From: Luteibacter sp. SG786
GTDB taxonomy: Bacteria > Pseudomonadota > Gammaproteobacteria > Xanthomonadales > Rhodanobacteraceae
DNA length: 64,000 nt
Reading direction: 5' to 3'
Assembly: GCF_011759605.1 (NCBI RefSeq)
Contig: NZ_JAAOYX010000001.1
Span: forward strand, 124,001 to 188,000
The position numbers were made by a program, and so were the translations under genes. This document shows positions 35,460 through 44,518 of this stretch, one piece after another. Positions within the stretch are counted from its first letter, which is position 1. Each line of letters begins with the position of its first letter. The notes below the pieces were generated by a model. It made no database searches. It saw only the letters and a list, made by a program, of their open reading frames with translations, and was not told where the DNA came from.

Positions 35460-36974
35460 GTGAAAGCGGCTCTACGAAACGCGATGCTATGCGCTGCCCT
35501 GGGGGCCGTGTTCCTCTCGCCGTCGGTGGGGGCGGAGTCGCGTAGCGATCCATCCACGACGTCGACGGCCGCTAACGACATCGTGGCGTCGATCGACGCC
35601 GGCCGCTTCCGGGAGGCGGAAGCCGCCATCGCCAAGGCGCTGTCCCGTCCGGACATCACGACGGAACAACGCGAAGCCCTCGCATTCCAGCGCGAGCGCA
35701 TGCGCCGCATCCTCATCGATTTCACACTGGACGCCGACGCCGTCAAGGCGCGCCTGCGCAAGCAGATTCCCGACCTCACCGACGCGGAGTTCGCGAAGTG
35801 GGACCAGGCAGGGCTGCTCGAAAAGCAGGTGATCGACGGACGCACTCTCTATTTCAAGCGGTCGCCGGGCAACCTTTTCCGCCTCAGTGCCGAGGCCCGG
35901 GCGCGAAGAAAAGAGCAGACACCGTTCGACGACGGTCCGAACGAAGTGCTGAACGACCACCACCGTGCGGTACGTCAGGCCGCTCTGGCGGAGCATTCCA
36001 GCAGCGTGCTGCCGCGACGCGAGAGCGTGACGCAGATACTCACCGTAAAGGCCGATGCCGTGCCCGCGAGCGAAACCGTTCGCGCCTGGATTCCCTATCC
36101 GCGCGCGATCAAAGGACAGCAGGAAAACATCCGCCTCGTATCCAGCGATCCCGCCGGCGCCAGGATCGCGCCGGAGTCCGCCATGCAGCGCACCGCCTAC
36201 CTCGAAAAGAAGGCTGTGGCCGGCAAGCCTACCGAGTTCTCGATCACCTACGAGCTGACACTCTACGCCCGTTATGTCGACATCGATCCGGCGAAGGTCG
36301 TGCGCGCTCCGATCACGCCGGAACTTGCGCCCTTCGTGGCGGAGCGGGCTCCGCATATCGTGTTCACGGATGCGATGCGTGCGTATTCGAAGCGCGCGGT
36401 AGGCGACGAAACCAACCCCTACCGCATCGCGCAGAAACTGTTCGCTGCCGTCGATACCATCCCATGGGCGGGAGCGCGCGAATATTCGACCCTTTCCAAC
36501 ATCGGCGATTACACGCTGCACGCCGGTCATGGCGACTGTGGCGAACAGACCCTGCTGCTGATCACCCTGCTCCGCCTCAACGGCATTCCGGCGCGCTGGC
36601 AGTCGGGCTGGATCTTCTCCGACGGCAAATACAACAACATCCACGACTGGGGCCAGGTGTATCTCGCCCCTTATGGGTGGGTACCGATGGACGTGACCTT
36701 CGGCCGCCTCGCGGCCGGCGCGAACGCAAAGCCGGGCGACGACACGCTCGAGTGGTTCTACCTCGGCGGCCTGGATGCCTATCGCGTCGCCTTCAACGAC
36801 GATTTCTCGCAGCCGTTCGTACCGGCGAAGACCTTCTTCCGCTCGGAAACGGTCGATTCGCAGCGCGGCGAAGTCGAATGGAAGGGCGGCAACCTGTATT
36901 TCGACCAGTGGGACTACGACTTCCGTTGGCATCGTGTCGACACGCCGGAAGGGGCCGGCGACACGACGCGCTGA
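35460..36974 (+). CDS. secreted transglutaminase-like protein
   Basis: With GTG 35460 the protein has 504 residues and a signal peptide (ALRNAMLCAALGAVFLSPSVGAE). A helical N-terminal half (about 30-170) is followed by a beta-rich domain and a transglutaminase-like core. The catalytic triad is Cys360 (HGDCGEQTLLL), His395 (NIHDWGQVYL) and Asp411 (PMDVTFG). In bacteria this fold is mostly a cysteine peptidase or amidase, not a cross-linker. As first gene of the operon with a peptide receptor and dipeptidases it probably cuts an extracytoplasmic peptide or murein substrate. The receptor gene starts 42 bases downstream. Confidence 0.87.
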   Translation: MKAALRNAMLCAALGAVFLSPSVGAESRSDPSTTSTAANDIVASIDAGRFREAEAAIAKALSRPDITTEQREALAFQRERMRRILIDFTLDADAVKARLRKQIPDLTDAEFAKWDQAGLLEKQVIDGRTLYFKRSPGNLFRLSAEARARRKEQTPFDDGPNEVLNDHHRAVRQAALAEHSSSVLPRRESVTQILTVKADAVPASETVRAWIPYPRAIKGQQENIRLVSSDPAGARIAPESAMQRTAYLEKKAVAGKPTEFSITYELTLYARYVDIDPAKVVRAPITPELAPFVAERAPHIVFTDAMRAYSKRAVGDETNPYRIAQKLFAAVDTIPWAGAREYSTLSNIGDYTLHAGHGDCGEQTLLLITLLRLNGIPARWQSGWIFSDGKYNNIHDWGQVYLAPYGWVPMDVTFGRLAAGANAKPGDDTLEWFYLGGLDAYRVAFNDDFSQPFVPAKTFFRSETVDSQRGEVEWKGGNLYFDQWDYDFRWHRVDTPEGAGDTTR

Positions 36975-37016
36975 CGGCTTAATACAACCCGATTGTCATC
37001 TTATGGGAGTGGGGAG

Positions 37017-40013
37017 ATGGGGGAGATCAAGACGAACCGGCGCGTGTTGCGCCACGGTGCCTTGTGCATGGCGATCGGCCTCGGCCTTGCCGTTTCCGGC
37101 GCGGCCTTCGGCGCGAACACCGACGGTTCGATCGTCGGTCGGACCAAGGCGGGCGCCATCGTCACGGTGCGCGATCCCGGCACCGGTCTGACCCGCACGG
37201 TCACGGCCGACGCGGAAGGCAACTTCCGTTTTCCATTCCTGCCGGTCGGCCACTATCGGCTCGACAGCAGCGTGGACGGCAAGCCGGTGAGCACCACCAC
37301 GGAAGTGAACGTCAGCCTCGGCAACGCCACCACGGTGAATCTGGTGGAGCGCGGCGACACCGGCACCACCCAGCTCGAGGGCGTGCAGGTGAGTGCCCCC
37401 GTGGTGATCAACGCGGTGGACGTCAGCTCCACGGAAATCGCGACGAACGTCAGCCGCGAGGAGATCCGCCGGTTGCCCGTGGACCAGAACGTACAAGCCG
37501 TGGCGCTGCTGGCACCGGGCGTGAACAAGGGCAACGCCGGTTTCGGCGGTATCTCCTTCGGCGGCTCGTCCGTGGCCGAGAACTCGTTCTACGTGAACGG
37601 CCTCAACGTGACCGACTTCTACAACCGCAACGGTTTCTCAGAAGCGCCGTTCGCCTTCTACCAGGAATTTCAGGTGAAGACCGGCGGGTACTCGGTGGAG
37701 TTCGGCCGCACCACCGGTGGCGTGGTCAACGCCGTCACCCGCTCGGGTACCAACGAGTTCAAGGCCGGCGCGGAGATGACCTTCGAGCCCAGCGCCTGGC
37801 AGGCCACCACGAAGAACCGCTACTGGGACGGCGAACGTTACATCACCTCGTCCGAGGACCATTACTCGCGCACGAAGATGAACGTGTATGCGTCCGGTCC
37901 GATCGTGAAGGACAAGCTGTTCTTCTTCGCCATGTACGAAGCGCGCGGCTACACGCCGCAGAACACGGACAACCAGGGCACGATCCTCACCCAGAACGAT
38001 ACGGATTCGGGTTTCTGGGGCACGAAGATCGACTGGCACATCAACGACAAGAACCTGCTTGAGTTCATGGCGTTCTCGGACAAGGACAAGAACGAGGCCT
38101 CTGTCTATCCGTACGACTATGCCACCCACACCAAGGGGCAGAAGAGCGACGTCATCACCAGCGATACCGGCGGAAGGAACTGGAACGGTACATTCACCAG
38201 CTACCTTGTCGACAACCTGTCGATGAAGCTTATGTATGGACGCAACGAGCGCGAAGCCTATACGCGTGGCCTTGCCGACGCCGAGTGCAATCCGGTTCGC
38301 ATCGATGACAACTCCGACGCCCCGGACGTACCGCTGGGTTGCAGCTCCAGCACCATGGTGGAAAAACGCAACGACACGCGCAAGCAAGGCCGGGCCGATT
38401 TTGAGTGGACGCTCGGCGACCACCTTGTACGCTTTGGCTACGACCACGAGGTGGATACCTCGGAATACGACCGGCATTATCCTGGACCGGGTGAGTACTA
38501 CTACAACATCGTGCACGCGGACGCGGGTTCGACCATCGAAAACGACGGTGTCATCCCGCCCGGTTACGACATGTACGTGCGCCAGCGGCGCTACAACATC
38601 GGCGGCACGTTCGAAACCTCGAACAACGCCTACTACGTCGAGGACAACTGGAACATCACGCCCGACTTCCTCCTGAACGTGGGCCTGCGCAGCGACTCCT
38701 TCGACAACAAGACGGCCGAGGGCAAGAGCTACATTAAGGTGGACAACATGATCGCACCGCGGCTCGGGTTCTCCTGGGACCTGAACGGCGACGGCAGGAC
38801 GAAGATCTTCGGCAACCTGGGCCGCTACTACCTGCCGGTGGCCAACGTGATCAACATCAAGCAGGCCGGTGGCCTGCTGGACGAGCGCACGTTCTACACC
38901 TTCGAGGGTTACCAGTACCTGGAGCGCAACGGATCGCAGTACGCGGTGCCCATCCTCGGCCAGCAGATCGGCGCGGTGGACACGTCGCAGGGTAACGGCA
39001 CCGTCGGCGATCTGCGGGCCGAAGTGGACAAGCACATGGACCCCGTCTACCAGGACGAGGCCATCCTGGGCTTCCAGCAGATGATCTCCGACAAGTGGTC
39101 GTGGGGTATCAGTGGCACCTACCGCAAGCTGCACGACGCCATCGACGACATGGAGATCAGCGCCACGCCCCAGTGCGGCGGTGACGGCTACATCGGCTAC
39201 GTGATGGGAAATCCGGGTCGCAACGTCACGGTATATGGCGACACCAATTGCGACGGAACGCCCGACGGCTACATCACCATCGACACCGCCAAACAGGGCT
39301 GGGCGCTCTATGACGCCTCAGGTAACTACCTCGGCCAGCGCGGCTGGAAGAAGCCGCGCCGCACCTTCGGATCGCTGGAATTCCAGGTGGACCGGGCATG
39401 GGACGAGAAGTGGATGTTCAACGCCTCGTACGTGCTCTCCTGGAGCCGCGGCAATGCCGAAGGCCCGGTAAACTCGGATACGAACTTCGACGATACCGGC
39501 CGCACGGAGAACTTCGACGATCCGTGGGTGAACCTGTCGGGCGGTTACCTGCCCAACGATCACCGCCACCAGTTCAAGCTGCGCGGCACCTATGCGATCA
39601 ACAGCCAGTGGCAGGTGGGTGCGGACGTGACCGCGCTCTCGGGCAGCCCCATCACCGCCTATGGCGTGGGCAATCCGTTCGACAAGACCTCGTATCACAG
39701 CTATTTCATCTGCGTGGAGAACTGTGCCGATCCGGTGTCCGAGAATCGCGTCTACGTCGAATCCTCGCGCGGCGCGAAGCGCACACCGTGGACCTTCAAC
39801 CTCAACGCCAGCATCACCTACCTGCTGCCGCTGGATGAGAAGAACAACCTGCGCGTGAAGTTCGCGGTGTACAACCTGCTGAACCAGCAGCGCACCACCG
39901 GCGTCGACCAGGACCTGCAGACGTCGATCGGCAGCTACAGCAACACCTACCTGCAACCGACCCGCTTCCAGCCGCCGCGTTTCGGGCAGTTGACCGTGTC
40001 CATCGACTTCTGA
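37017..40013 (+). CDS. TonB-dependent receptor, Oar type, of the murein-peptide operon
   Basis: The 998-residue outer-membrane protein starts at ATG 37017 with GGAG upstream; the earlier in-frame TTG is unlikely. The signal peptide ends near VSGAAFGA. A carboxypeptidase-regulatory domain follows (about 30-110), then a plug (LPVDQNVQAVALLAPGVNKG, VAENSFYVNGLNVTDFYNRN, VEFGRTTGGVVNAVTRSGTN) and a barrel ending FGQLTVSIDF. The plug resembles that of the receptor at 24511, but the two are clearly different proteins. The genes around it, all for trimming D-amino-acid-containing peptides, suggest muropeptides or murein peptides as ligand; direct evidence is lacking. Energy would come from TonB-ExbBD encoded elsewhere. 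Confidence 0.92.
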   Translation: MGEIKTNRRVLRHGALCMAIGLGLAVSGAAFGANTDGSIVGRTKAGAIVTVRDPGTGLTRTVTADAEGNFRFPFLPVGHYRLDSSVDGKPVSTTTEVNVSLGNATTVNLVERGDTGTTQLEGVQVSAPVVINAVDVSSTEIATNVSREEIRRLPVDQNVQAVALLAPGVNKGNAGFGGISFGGSSVAENSFYVNGLNVTDFYNRNGFSEAPFAFYQEFQVKTGGYSVEFGRTTGGVVNAVTRSGTNEFKAGAEMTFEPSAWQATTKNRYWDGERYITSSEDHYSRTKMNVYASGPIVKDKLFFFAMYEARGYTPQNTDNQGTILTQNDTDSGFWGTKIDWHINDKNLLEFMAFSDKDKNEASVYPYDYATHTKGQKSDVITSDTGGRNWNGTFTSYLVDNLSMKLMYGRNEREAYTRGLADAECNPVRIDDNSDAPDVPLGCSSSTMVEKRNDTRKQGRADFEWTLGDHLVRFGYDHEVDTSEYDRHYPGPGEYYYNIVHADAGSTIENDGVIPPGYDMYVRQRRYNIGGTFETSNNAYYVEDNWNITPDFLLNVGLRSDSFDNKTAEGKSYIKVDNMIAPRLGFSWDLNGDGRTKIFGNLGRYYLPVANVINIKQAGGLLDERTFYTFEGYQYLERNGSQYAVPILGQQIGAVDTSQGNGTVGDLRAEVDKHMDPVYQDEAILGFQQMISDKWSWGISGTYRKLHDAIDDMEISATPQCGGDGYIGYVMGNPGRNVTVYGDTNCDGTPDGYITIDTAKQGWALYDASGNYLGQRGWKKPRRTFGSLEFQVDRAWDEKWMFNASYVLSWSRGNAEGPVNSDTNFDDTGRTENFDDPWVNLSGGYLPNDHRHQFKLRGTYAINSQWQVGADVTALSGSPITAYGVGNPFDKTSYHSYFICVENCADPVSENRVYVESSRGAKRTPWTFNLNASITYLLPLDEKNNLRVKFAVYNLLNQQRTTGVDQDLQTSIGSYSNTYLQPTRFQPPRFGQLTVSIDF

Positions 40014-40040
40014 GGAGATACGCCTGCCAGAGGGTACGAA

Positions 40041-42683
40041 ATGAAGCATGCGTTGGCCGCCGTCCTGCTCTTTTGCGCAACCGCACAGGCGCAGGACCAC
40101 CCCCTCACCCTCGACACGCACGTCGACATTCCCCTGTCTTACATGCAGGACCCGAAGTTCGACGCGGGCAAGGACGGCCCGCTTAAGGTGGATCTGCCGA
40201 AGATGCGCCGCGGCGGACTCGACGCGGCGTTCTTCGTCATCTACGTGGAACAGGGGCCGTTGACCCCGGCGGGTTATGCGGAGGCCGTGGCGCAAGCGGC
40301 GCGGAAGTACGACGCGATCGACCTGATGCTGAAGCGTTACCCGGACCAGATCCGGTTGGCCCGCACGCCCGGCGAGGTGAGGGCCAACGCGGCGGCGGGC
40401 CGCCTTTCCGCGATGATCGGCATTGAGAACAGCTATTCCCTCGGGCACGACCTCACGCGTCTCGACGCCGCTTATGCGCGGGGTGCCCGCTACGTGGGTC
40501 TGGTGCACGTCGGCAACAACGATCTCTGCGGCAGCTCGCTACCCAGCAAGGATCTGGGCGACAAGCCGGACAGCAATCTCGGCCTGAGCGAGTTCGGTCG
40601 GCAGGTGGTCCGTCGGGCGAACGCGCTGGGCATGATGGTGGATGTCTCCCACGCCTCCGACGCATGCGTGCGCGATGTGCTGGCACTGTCCACGGCCCCG
40701 ATCATCGCTTCGCATTCGTCGGCGCGTGCCGTCACGGATCATCCGCGCAATCTGCCCGACGACCTTTTGAGGGCCATCGCCGCGAAGGGCGGCGTGATCC
40801 AGGCGGTGGCGTACAAGGAGTTCCTGAAGAAGGATCCCGCGCGCGAAGCCGCGGAGAAGGCGTTGCAGAAGCGTGTGGCGCGCGAGTCGGGCGACACGGC
40901 CTACGACAGCGAGAAGCACGATTACCTTCCCGCGTACGTCGAGGGCATGAAGGCCATCCAGCGCGAACACCCGCTGGCGACGCTGGACGATTTTCTCGAC
41001 CACATCCAGCACATGGTGAAGGTTGCCGGAGTCGATCACGTCGGCATCGCTTCCGACTTCGACGGCGGCGGCGAAATCACCGGCTGGATGGACGCGTCCG
41101 AGACACGCAACGTCACCGCGGGCTTGCAGCGCCGCGGGTTCTCCGCTGCGGACATCGCGAAGATATGGAGCGGCAACCTGCTGCGCGTATGGGCCGCCGA
41201 CGAGGCCGCGGCCACGGCCTCGTTCGATGCGTTGGTGGACGAGGCCATCGCCCGCTACGACATTCCCGGCATGGCGGTGGGTGTGATTGCGAACGGAAGC
41301 GTGGTGTACACACGTACGGCGGGTACGCTCGCGGCGGGATCGGGCCGCAAGGTGGACAACCGTTCGCTGTTCAAGATCGCTTCCAACAGCAAGGCCATGA
41401 CCACGGCCCTCATGGCGCGCCTCGTCGCCGCGGGAAAGCTGCGCTGGGACGATCCGGTCACGAAGTACCTGCCGAACTTTCGCATGAGCGATCCGTGGGT
41501 GACGCGCGAGATCCAGGTGCGCGACCTCCTGATCCACAACAGCGGCCTGCGCGAGGGCGCCGGCGACCTGATGCTCTGGCCCGAACCGAACCGCTTCACG
41601 CGCAAGGATATCCTGGCGGGGCTCGCCTACCTGAAGCCGGAGCACAGCTTCCGTTCGCGCTATGCCTACGACAATCTGCTTTACGTGGTGGCGGGCGAAG
41701 TGGCCGCCGCGGCTGGCGGCGCGCCCTATGAGACATTGCTTCGCCGGGAGGTCTTCGCACCCCTTGGACTTACCCGTTGCCAGATCGGCACCTGGTCGCG
41801 TGACGGCATAGGCAACGTGGCCCAGCCGCACCGCCGCGGCGAACACGGCAACGTGGTGACGAACGCCGACCCCGCGACGATTCCGGATATCACGTCGGCG
41901 GCGGCGGGAGGCGTGCGTTGCGACCTCGACGACATGCTGCACTGGGCTTCCAGCTGGCTGGCGCCGGATGCGTCGCAGCTAGCGTGGCTGGATGCGCAGC
42001 AGCGGGAGCCGTTGTGGTCGATCCAGAATCCGATGCCGGTAGGACAGCGCCGCAAGGCGTGGAACGGCACGCAACTCTACGGTTATGGATACGGCTGGCG
42101 CCTTGCGGACGTGGACGGTCATTGGAGCGTCTCGCATACCGGCACCCTGTCGGGCATGTATTCCACGGTAAGCCTGTTGCCGAAAGCGCGAAGCGGCTTT
42201 GTGATCATGATGAACGGCGGCGGCGAGGATGCGCGCGACGCGCTTGCCGAAGCGATCCTCAAGCGATTCACATCGCCCGGCGAGAAACACGCCGTGGGCG
42301 AATACGCCGATCGCATCGCGGCGGAGGCGACCGCGCCCGGTGCCTCTCGGGCTCCGGACACATCGTCGCGGGTGATCGCGTCGGCCGACGAGGCCAAGGG
42401 TTTTCTCGGCGTGTGGCGCGATCCGTGGTTCGGCGAGGTGAGCATCTGTCCCGCGAAGGGCGGCGTTGCCTTCGCGGCGGCACGGTCTCCGGCGATGACC
42501 GGTATGCTGGAACGCGTGGGCGGCCGTTACCTTGTCCAGTGGAACGACGAGCGCATGGACGCCGAGCCGTGGCTCGACCTGGATACGCCCGATCGTCTCC
42601 GCCTGGCCAAGGTCGATCCCGATGCCGATTTCAGCAACGACTATGAAGATCTGGATTTCGCTCGCATTCGTGCTTGCCCTTGA
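40041..42683 (+). CDS. membrane dipeptidase (M19) fused to a serine beta-lactamase/DD-peptidase-like domain
   Basis: The 880-residue precursor has a signal peptide (ALAAVLLFCATAQAQ). Residues about 20-388 are a renal-dipeptidase-type M19 domain with metal ligands His26 and Asp28 (DTHVD), Glu129 (GIEN), His204 (VDVSH), His225 (SHSS) and Asp339 (SDFDGGG). Residues about 392-770 are a class C beta-lactamase-like serine hydrolase with Ser448-x-x-Lys451 (ASNSK), Tyr543-x-Asn545 and HTG in place of KTG. A small C-terminal domain follows. M19 enzymes hydrolyse dipeptides, including those with a C-terminal D-amino acid; the second domain would act on D-Ala or D-amino-acid peptides. The reading frame is continuous with both catalytic sets intact, so the fusion is real. 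Confidence 0.9.
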   Translation: MKHALAAVLLFCATAQAQDHPLTLDTHVDIPLSYMQDPKFDAGKDGPLKVDLPKMRRGGLDAAFFVIYVEQGPLTPAGYAEAVAQAARKYDAIDLMLKRYPDQIRLARTPGEVRANAAAGRLSAMIGIENSYSLGHDLTRLDAAYARGARYVGLVHVGNNDLCGSSLPSKDLGDKPDSNLGLSEFGRQVVRRANALGMMVDVSHASDACVRDVLALSTAPIIASHSSARAVTDHPRNLPDDLLRAIAAKGGVIQAVAYKEFLKKDPAREAAEKALQKRVARESGDTAYDSEKHDYLPAYVEGMKAIQREHPLATLDDFLDHIQHMVKVAGVDHVGIASDFDGGGEITGWMDASETRNVTAGLQRRGFSAADIAKIWSGNLLRVWAADEAAATASFDALVDEAIARYDIPGMAVGVIANGSVVYTRTAGTLAAGSGRKVDNRSLFKIASNSKAMTTALMARLVAAGKLRWDDPVTKYLPNFRMSDPWVTREIQVRDLLIHNSGLREGAGDLMLWPEPNRFTRKDILAGLAYLKPEHSFRSRYAYDNLLYVVAGEVAAAAGGAPYETLLRREVFAPLGLTRCQIGTWSRDGIGNVAQPHRRGEHGNVVTNADPATIPDITSAAAGGVRCDLDDMLHWASSWLAPDASQLAWLDAQQREPLWSIQNPMPVGQRRKAWNGTQLYGYGYGWRLADVDGHWSVSHTGTLSGMYSTVSLLPKARSGFVIMMNGGGEDARDALAEAILKRFTSPGEKHAVGEYADRIAAEATAPGASRAPDTSSRVIASADEAKGFLGVWRDPWFGEVSICPAKGGVAFAAARSPAMTGMLERVGGRYLVQWNDERMDAEPWLDLDTPDRLRLAKVDPDADFSNDYEDLDFARIRACP

Positions 42684-43341
42684 TGCCGGCGCGGCTGATG
42701 CCCCGCCTCGCATCTCGCCGGCACGGACGCCCGCGCAAGCGGGCCTGACCGACATCCGCACACTCGTGCCGGATATCGCCGAAACCATCCACTACGCCGG
42801 CAGTGACAATTTCACCGGCGCGCCGGTGGACGGCTATCGTGCGCCGAAGTGCTTCCTGCGCACGGCGGCCGCCGAAGCCCTGGCAAGGGTAGAGCGGGGT
42901 CTGCGCGGAGAGGGTTACCGGTTGATGATCTGGGACTGCTATCGACCCGCGCGCGCGGTCGCGAATTTCGTGCGTTGGGCGGGCGACCTTGGAAATGCGC
43001 AGACGAAAACCGCGCACTATCCGAACCTGGGCAAGGACAAGCTCCTGGGCGAATACATCGCGCCGGTATCCGGGCACAGCCGTGGAGCAACCGTGGATCT
43101 GACGCTCATGCACTGCGACGACAAGGGTTGCGCGGTGCTCGACATGGGCACGGATTTCGACTTCTTCGATCCGCGCGCGCATACCGATTTTCCGGGCATC
43201 GACGCGGCGCAACGCGCCAATCGCCAGCGCCTGCTGCGCGCCATGGCGAAGGAAGGTTTCGTGAACTATCCGCAGGAATGGTGGCACTACTCCCTTCCGT
43301 CCGCGGCTTCCGACACCCTTTTCGACGTTCCCGTGGAGTGA
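42643..43341 (+). CDS. ddpX: VanX-like D-Ala-D-Ala dipeptidase (M15D)
   Basis: The 232-residue precursor has a short signal peptide (WISLAFVLALDAGAADA), so it is probably periplasmic. Zinc ligands are His135 and Asp142 (SGHSRGATVDLTLMH) and His205, with catalytic Glu202 (EWWHY); Arg101 (DCYRPARAV) is the substrate-fixing residue of VanX. It hydrolyses D-Ala-D-Ala. Its start lies 41 bases inside the preceding dipeptidase gene, and no earlier start gives a signal peptide. With no vanA/vanH genes nearby, a catabolic rather than resistance role is expected. Confidence 0.92.
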   Translation: MKIWISLAFVLALDAGAADAPPRISPARTPAQAGLTDIRTLVPDIAETIHYAGSDNFTGAPVDGYRAPKCFLRTAAAEALARVERGLRGEGYRLMIWDCYRPARAVANFVRWAGDLGNAQTKTAHYPNLGKDKLLGEYIAPVSGHSRGATVDLTLMHCDDKGCAVLDMGTDFDFFDPRAHTDFPGIDAAQRANRQRLLRAMAKEGFVNYPQEWWHYSLPSAASDTLFDVPVE

Positions 43342-43343
43342 CC

Positions 43344-44381
43344 ATGCGCCTTGCCGTCGTCCTTGCCGGTTGCCTGCTCGTGGTCGCCTGTGCGACGCGC
43401 CGCTCGCCAGACGCCTCGGTGGATGCGCTGATGGCCCGATACGACGGCGACGGCCCCGGCGCATCGTTGCTGGTTGTACGGGACGGCGTACCGCTCGTGC
43501 GGCGTGGCTACGGCTTTGCCGATCTCGAACACCGCACACCGGCATCGCCGCAGACGGACTATCGGCTGGCTTCGGTCAGCAAGCAGTTCACTGCTGCGGC
43601 CATACTTTTGCTTGCGCAGGACGGCAAGCTTTCGCTCGGCGATCGCGCGCGGCGGTGGCTGCCCGAACTGCCGCCCGTGGCGAACGACATCACCATTGCG
43701 CAACTGTTGAGCCACCAGGGCGGACTTGTCGATTACGAGGACGTCATGCAGGCGGACACCAAGGTTCCGCTGCGCGACAAGGATGTGCTCGACCTGATGG
43801 CGAAGACGGATCGGCTGTACTTCAAGCCAGGCACGTCGTATCGCTACAGCAATGGCGGCTACGCGATGCTCGCGTTGATCGTGCAGAAGGCGTCCGGCCT
43901 GAGCTTCCAGGATTTCCTGCGCGTTCGCATTTTCCAGCCATTGGGCATGAACGACACGCTGGCCTACGTGACGGAAGGGCCGCCCGTGCCCCATCGCGCG
44001 TTCGGCTACAGCGAGGAAGACGGCCGCTGGGTGCGCACCGACCAGAGCATGACAAGTGCGGTGCTCGGCGACGGCGGCATCTATTCCTCCATCGACGATC
44101 TGGCACGCTGGGATGCCGCACTGTACGACGATCGCCTGCTCAGCGATGCGTCGCGCAAGGCCGCCTTCACAGCGAAGACCCGCACCGACGACCCGGCGGT
44201 CGAGTACGGCTATGGCTGGCGCATCACCGGCGATTCGGTGTGGCACTCGGGGGAAACCATCGGGTTCCGCAACGTGATCGTGCGGTATCCGGGCCGCCGG
44301 CTCACGGTGATTCTGCTGACCAACCGCAACGACCCGGAACCGTACAAGACCGCACTCGCGATCGCCCGGCTCTACCGATAG
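43344..44381 (+). CDS. serine hydrolase lipoprotein, beta-lactamase/DD-peptidase family
   Basis: The 345-residue protein starts with a lipoprotein signal (VVLAGCLLVVAC, lipid-modified Cys near residue 17). The class C beta-lactamase-like fold shows Ser-x-x-Lys in LASVSKQF, Tyr-x-Asn in YRYSNGGYAMLA and HSGETIGF for the third motif. It begins 2 bases after the dipeptidase stop and closes the operon. It is related to the second domain of the fusion protein at 40041. DD-carboxypeptidase or D-amino-acid peptidase activity on murein peptides is the likely function; true beta-lactam hydrolysis is less likely. Confidence 0.88.
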   Translation: MRLAVVLAGCLLVVACATRRSPDASVDALMARYDGDGPGASLLVVRDGVPLVRRGYGFADLEHRTPASPQTDYRLASVSKQFTAAAILLLAQDGKLSLGDRARRWLPELPPVANDITIAQLLSHQGGLVDYEDVMQADTKVPLRDKDVLDLMAKTDRLYFKPGTSYRYSNGGYAMLALIVQKASGLSFQDFLRVRIFQPLGMNDTLAYVTEGPPVPHRAFGYSEEDGRWVRTDQSMTSAVLGDGGIYSSIDDLARWDAALYDDRLLSDASRKAAFTAKTRTDDPAVEYGYGWRITGDSVWHSGETIGFRNVIVRYPGRRLTVILLTNRNDPEPYKTALAIARLYR

Positions 44382-44385
44382 AAGC

Positions 44386-44426
44386 GCCCCGCGCCCGGCA
44401 GACAGTGGCGCCCGGAGCCGCGGGGC
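44386..44426 (+). terminator. possible terminator after the murein-peptide operon
   Basis: An 8-base perfect stem (44386-44393 with 44419-44426) surrounds a 25-base loop that can pair further. There is no T run behind it, so the call is weak. Confidence 0.3.
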
Positions 44427-44518
44427 TTGTCGCCCCTCGCGAGGAGCCGTCGCGCGCAGGGCGCGCTTCTGCCACGTTGCTTTATCATGGCGGTTCCCCG
44501 CGACCGCACGGATCCCCC

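Noticed and set aside
42660-42690. Chance joining of dipeptidase and beta-lactamase-like genes by an assembly error
   Set aside because: The fusion frame is uninterrupted over 880 codons with both active sites intact, and the downstream VanX-like gene starts normally inside its end.
42643-44381. Vancomycin-resistance (vanX-type) locus
   Set aside because: No vanA, vanH, vanR or vanS gene is present, and the neighbours are peptide-degrading enzymes and a TonB receptor; a catabolic role fits better.
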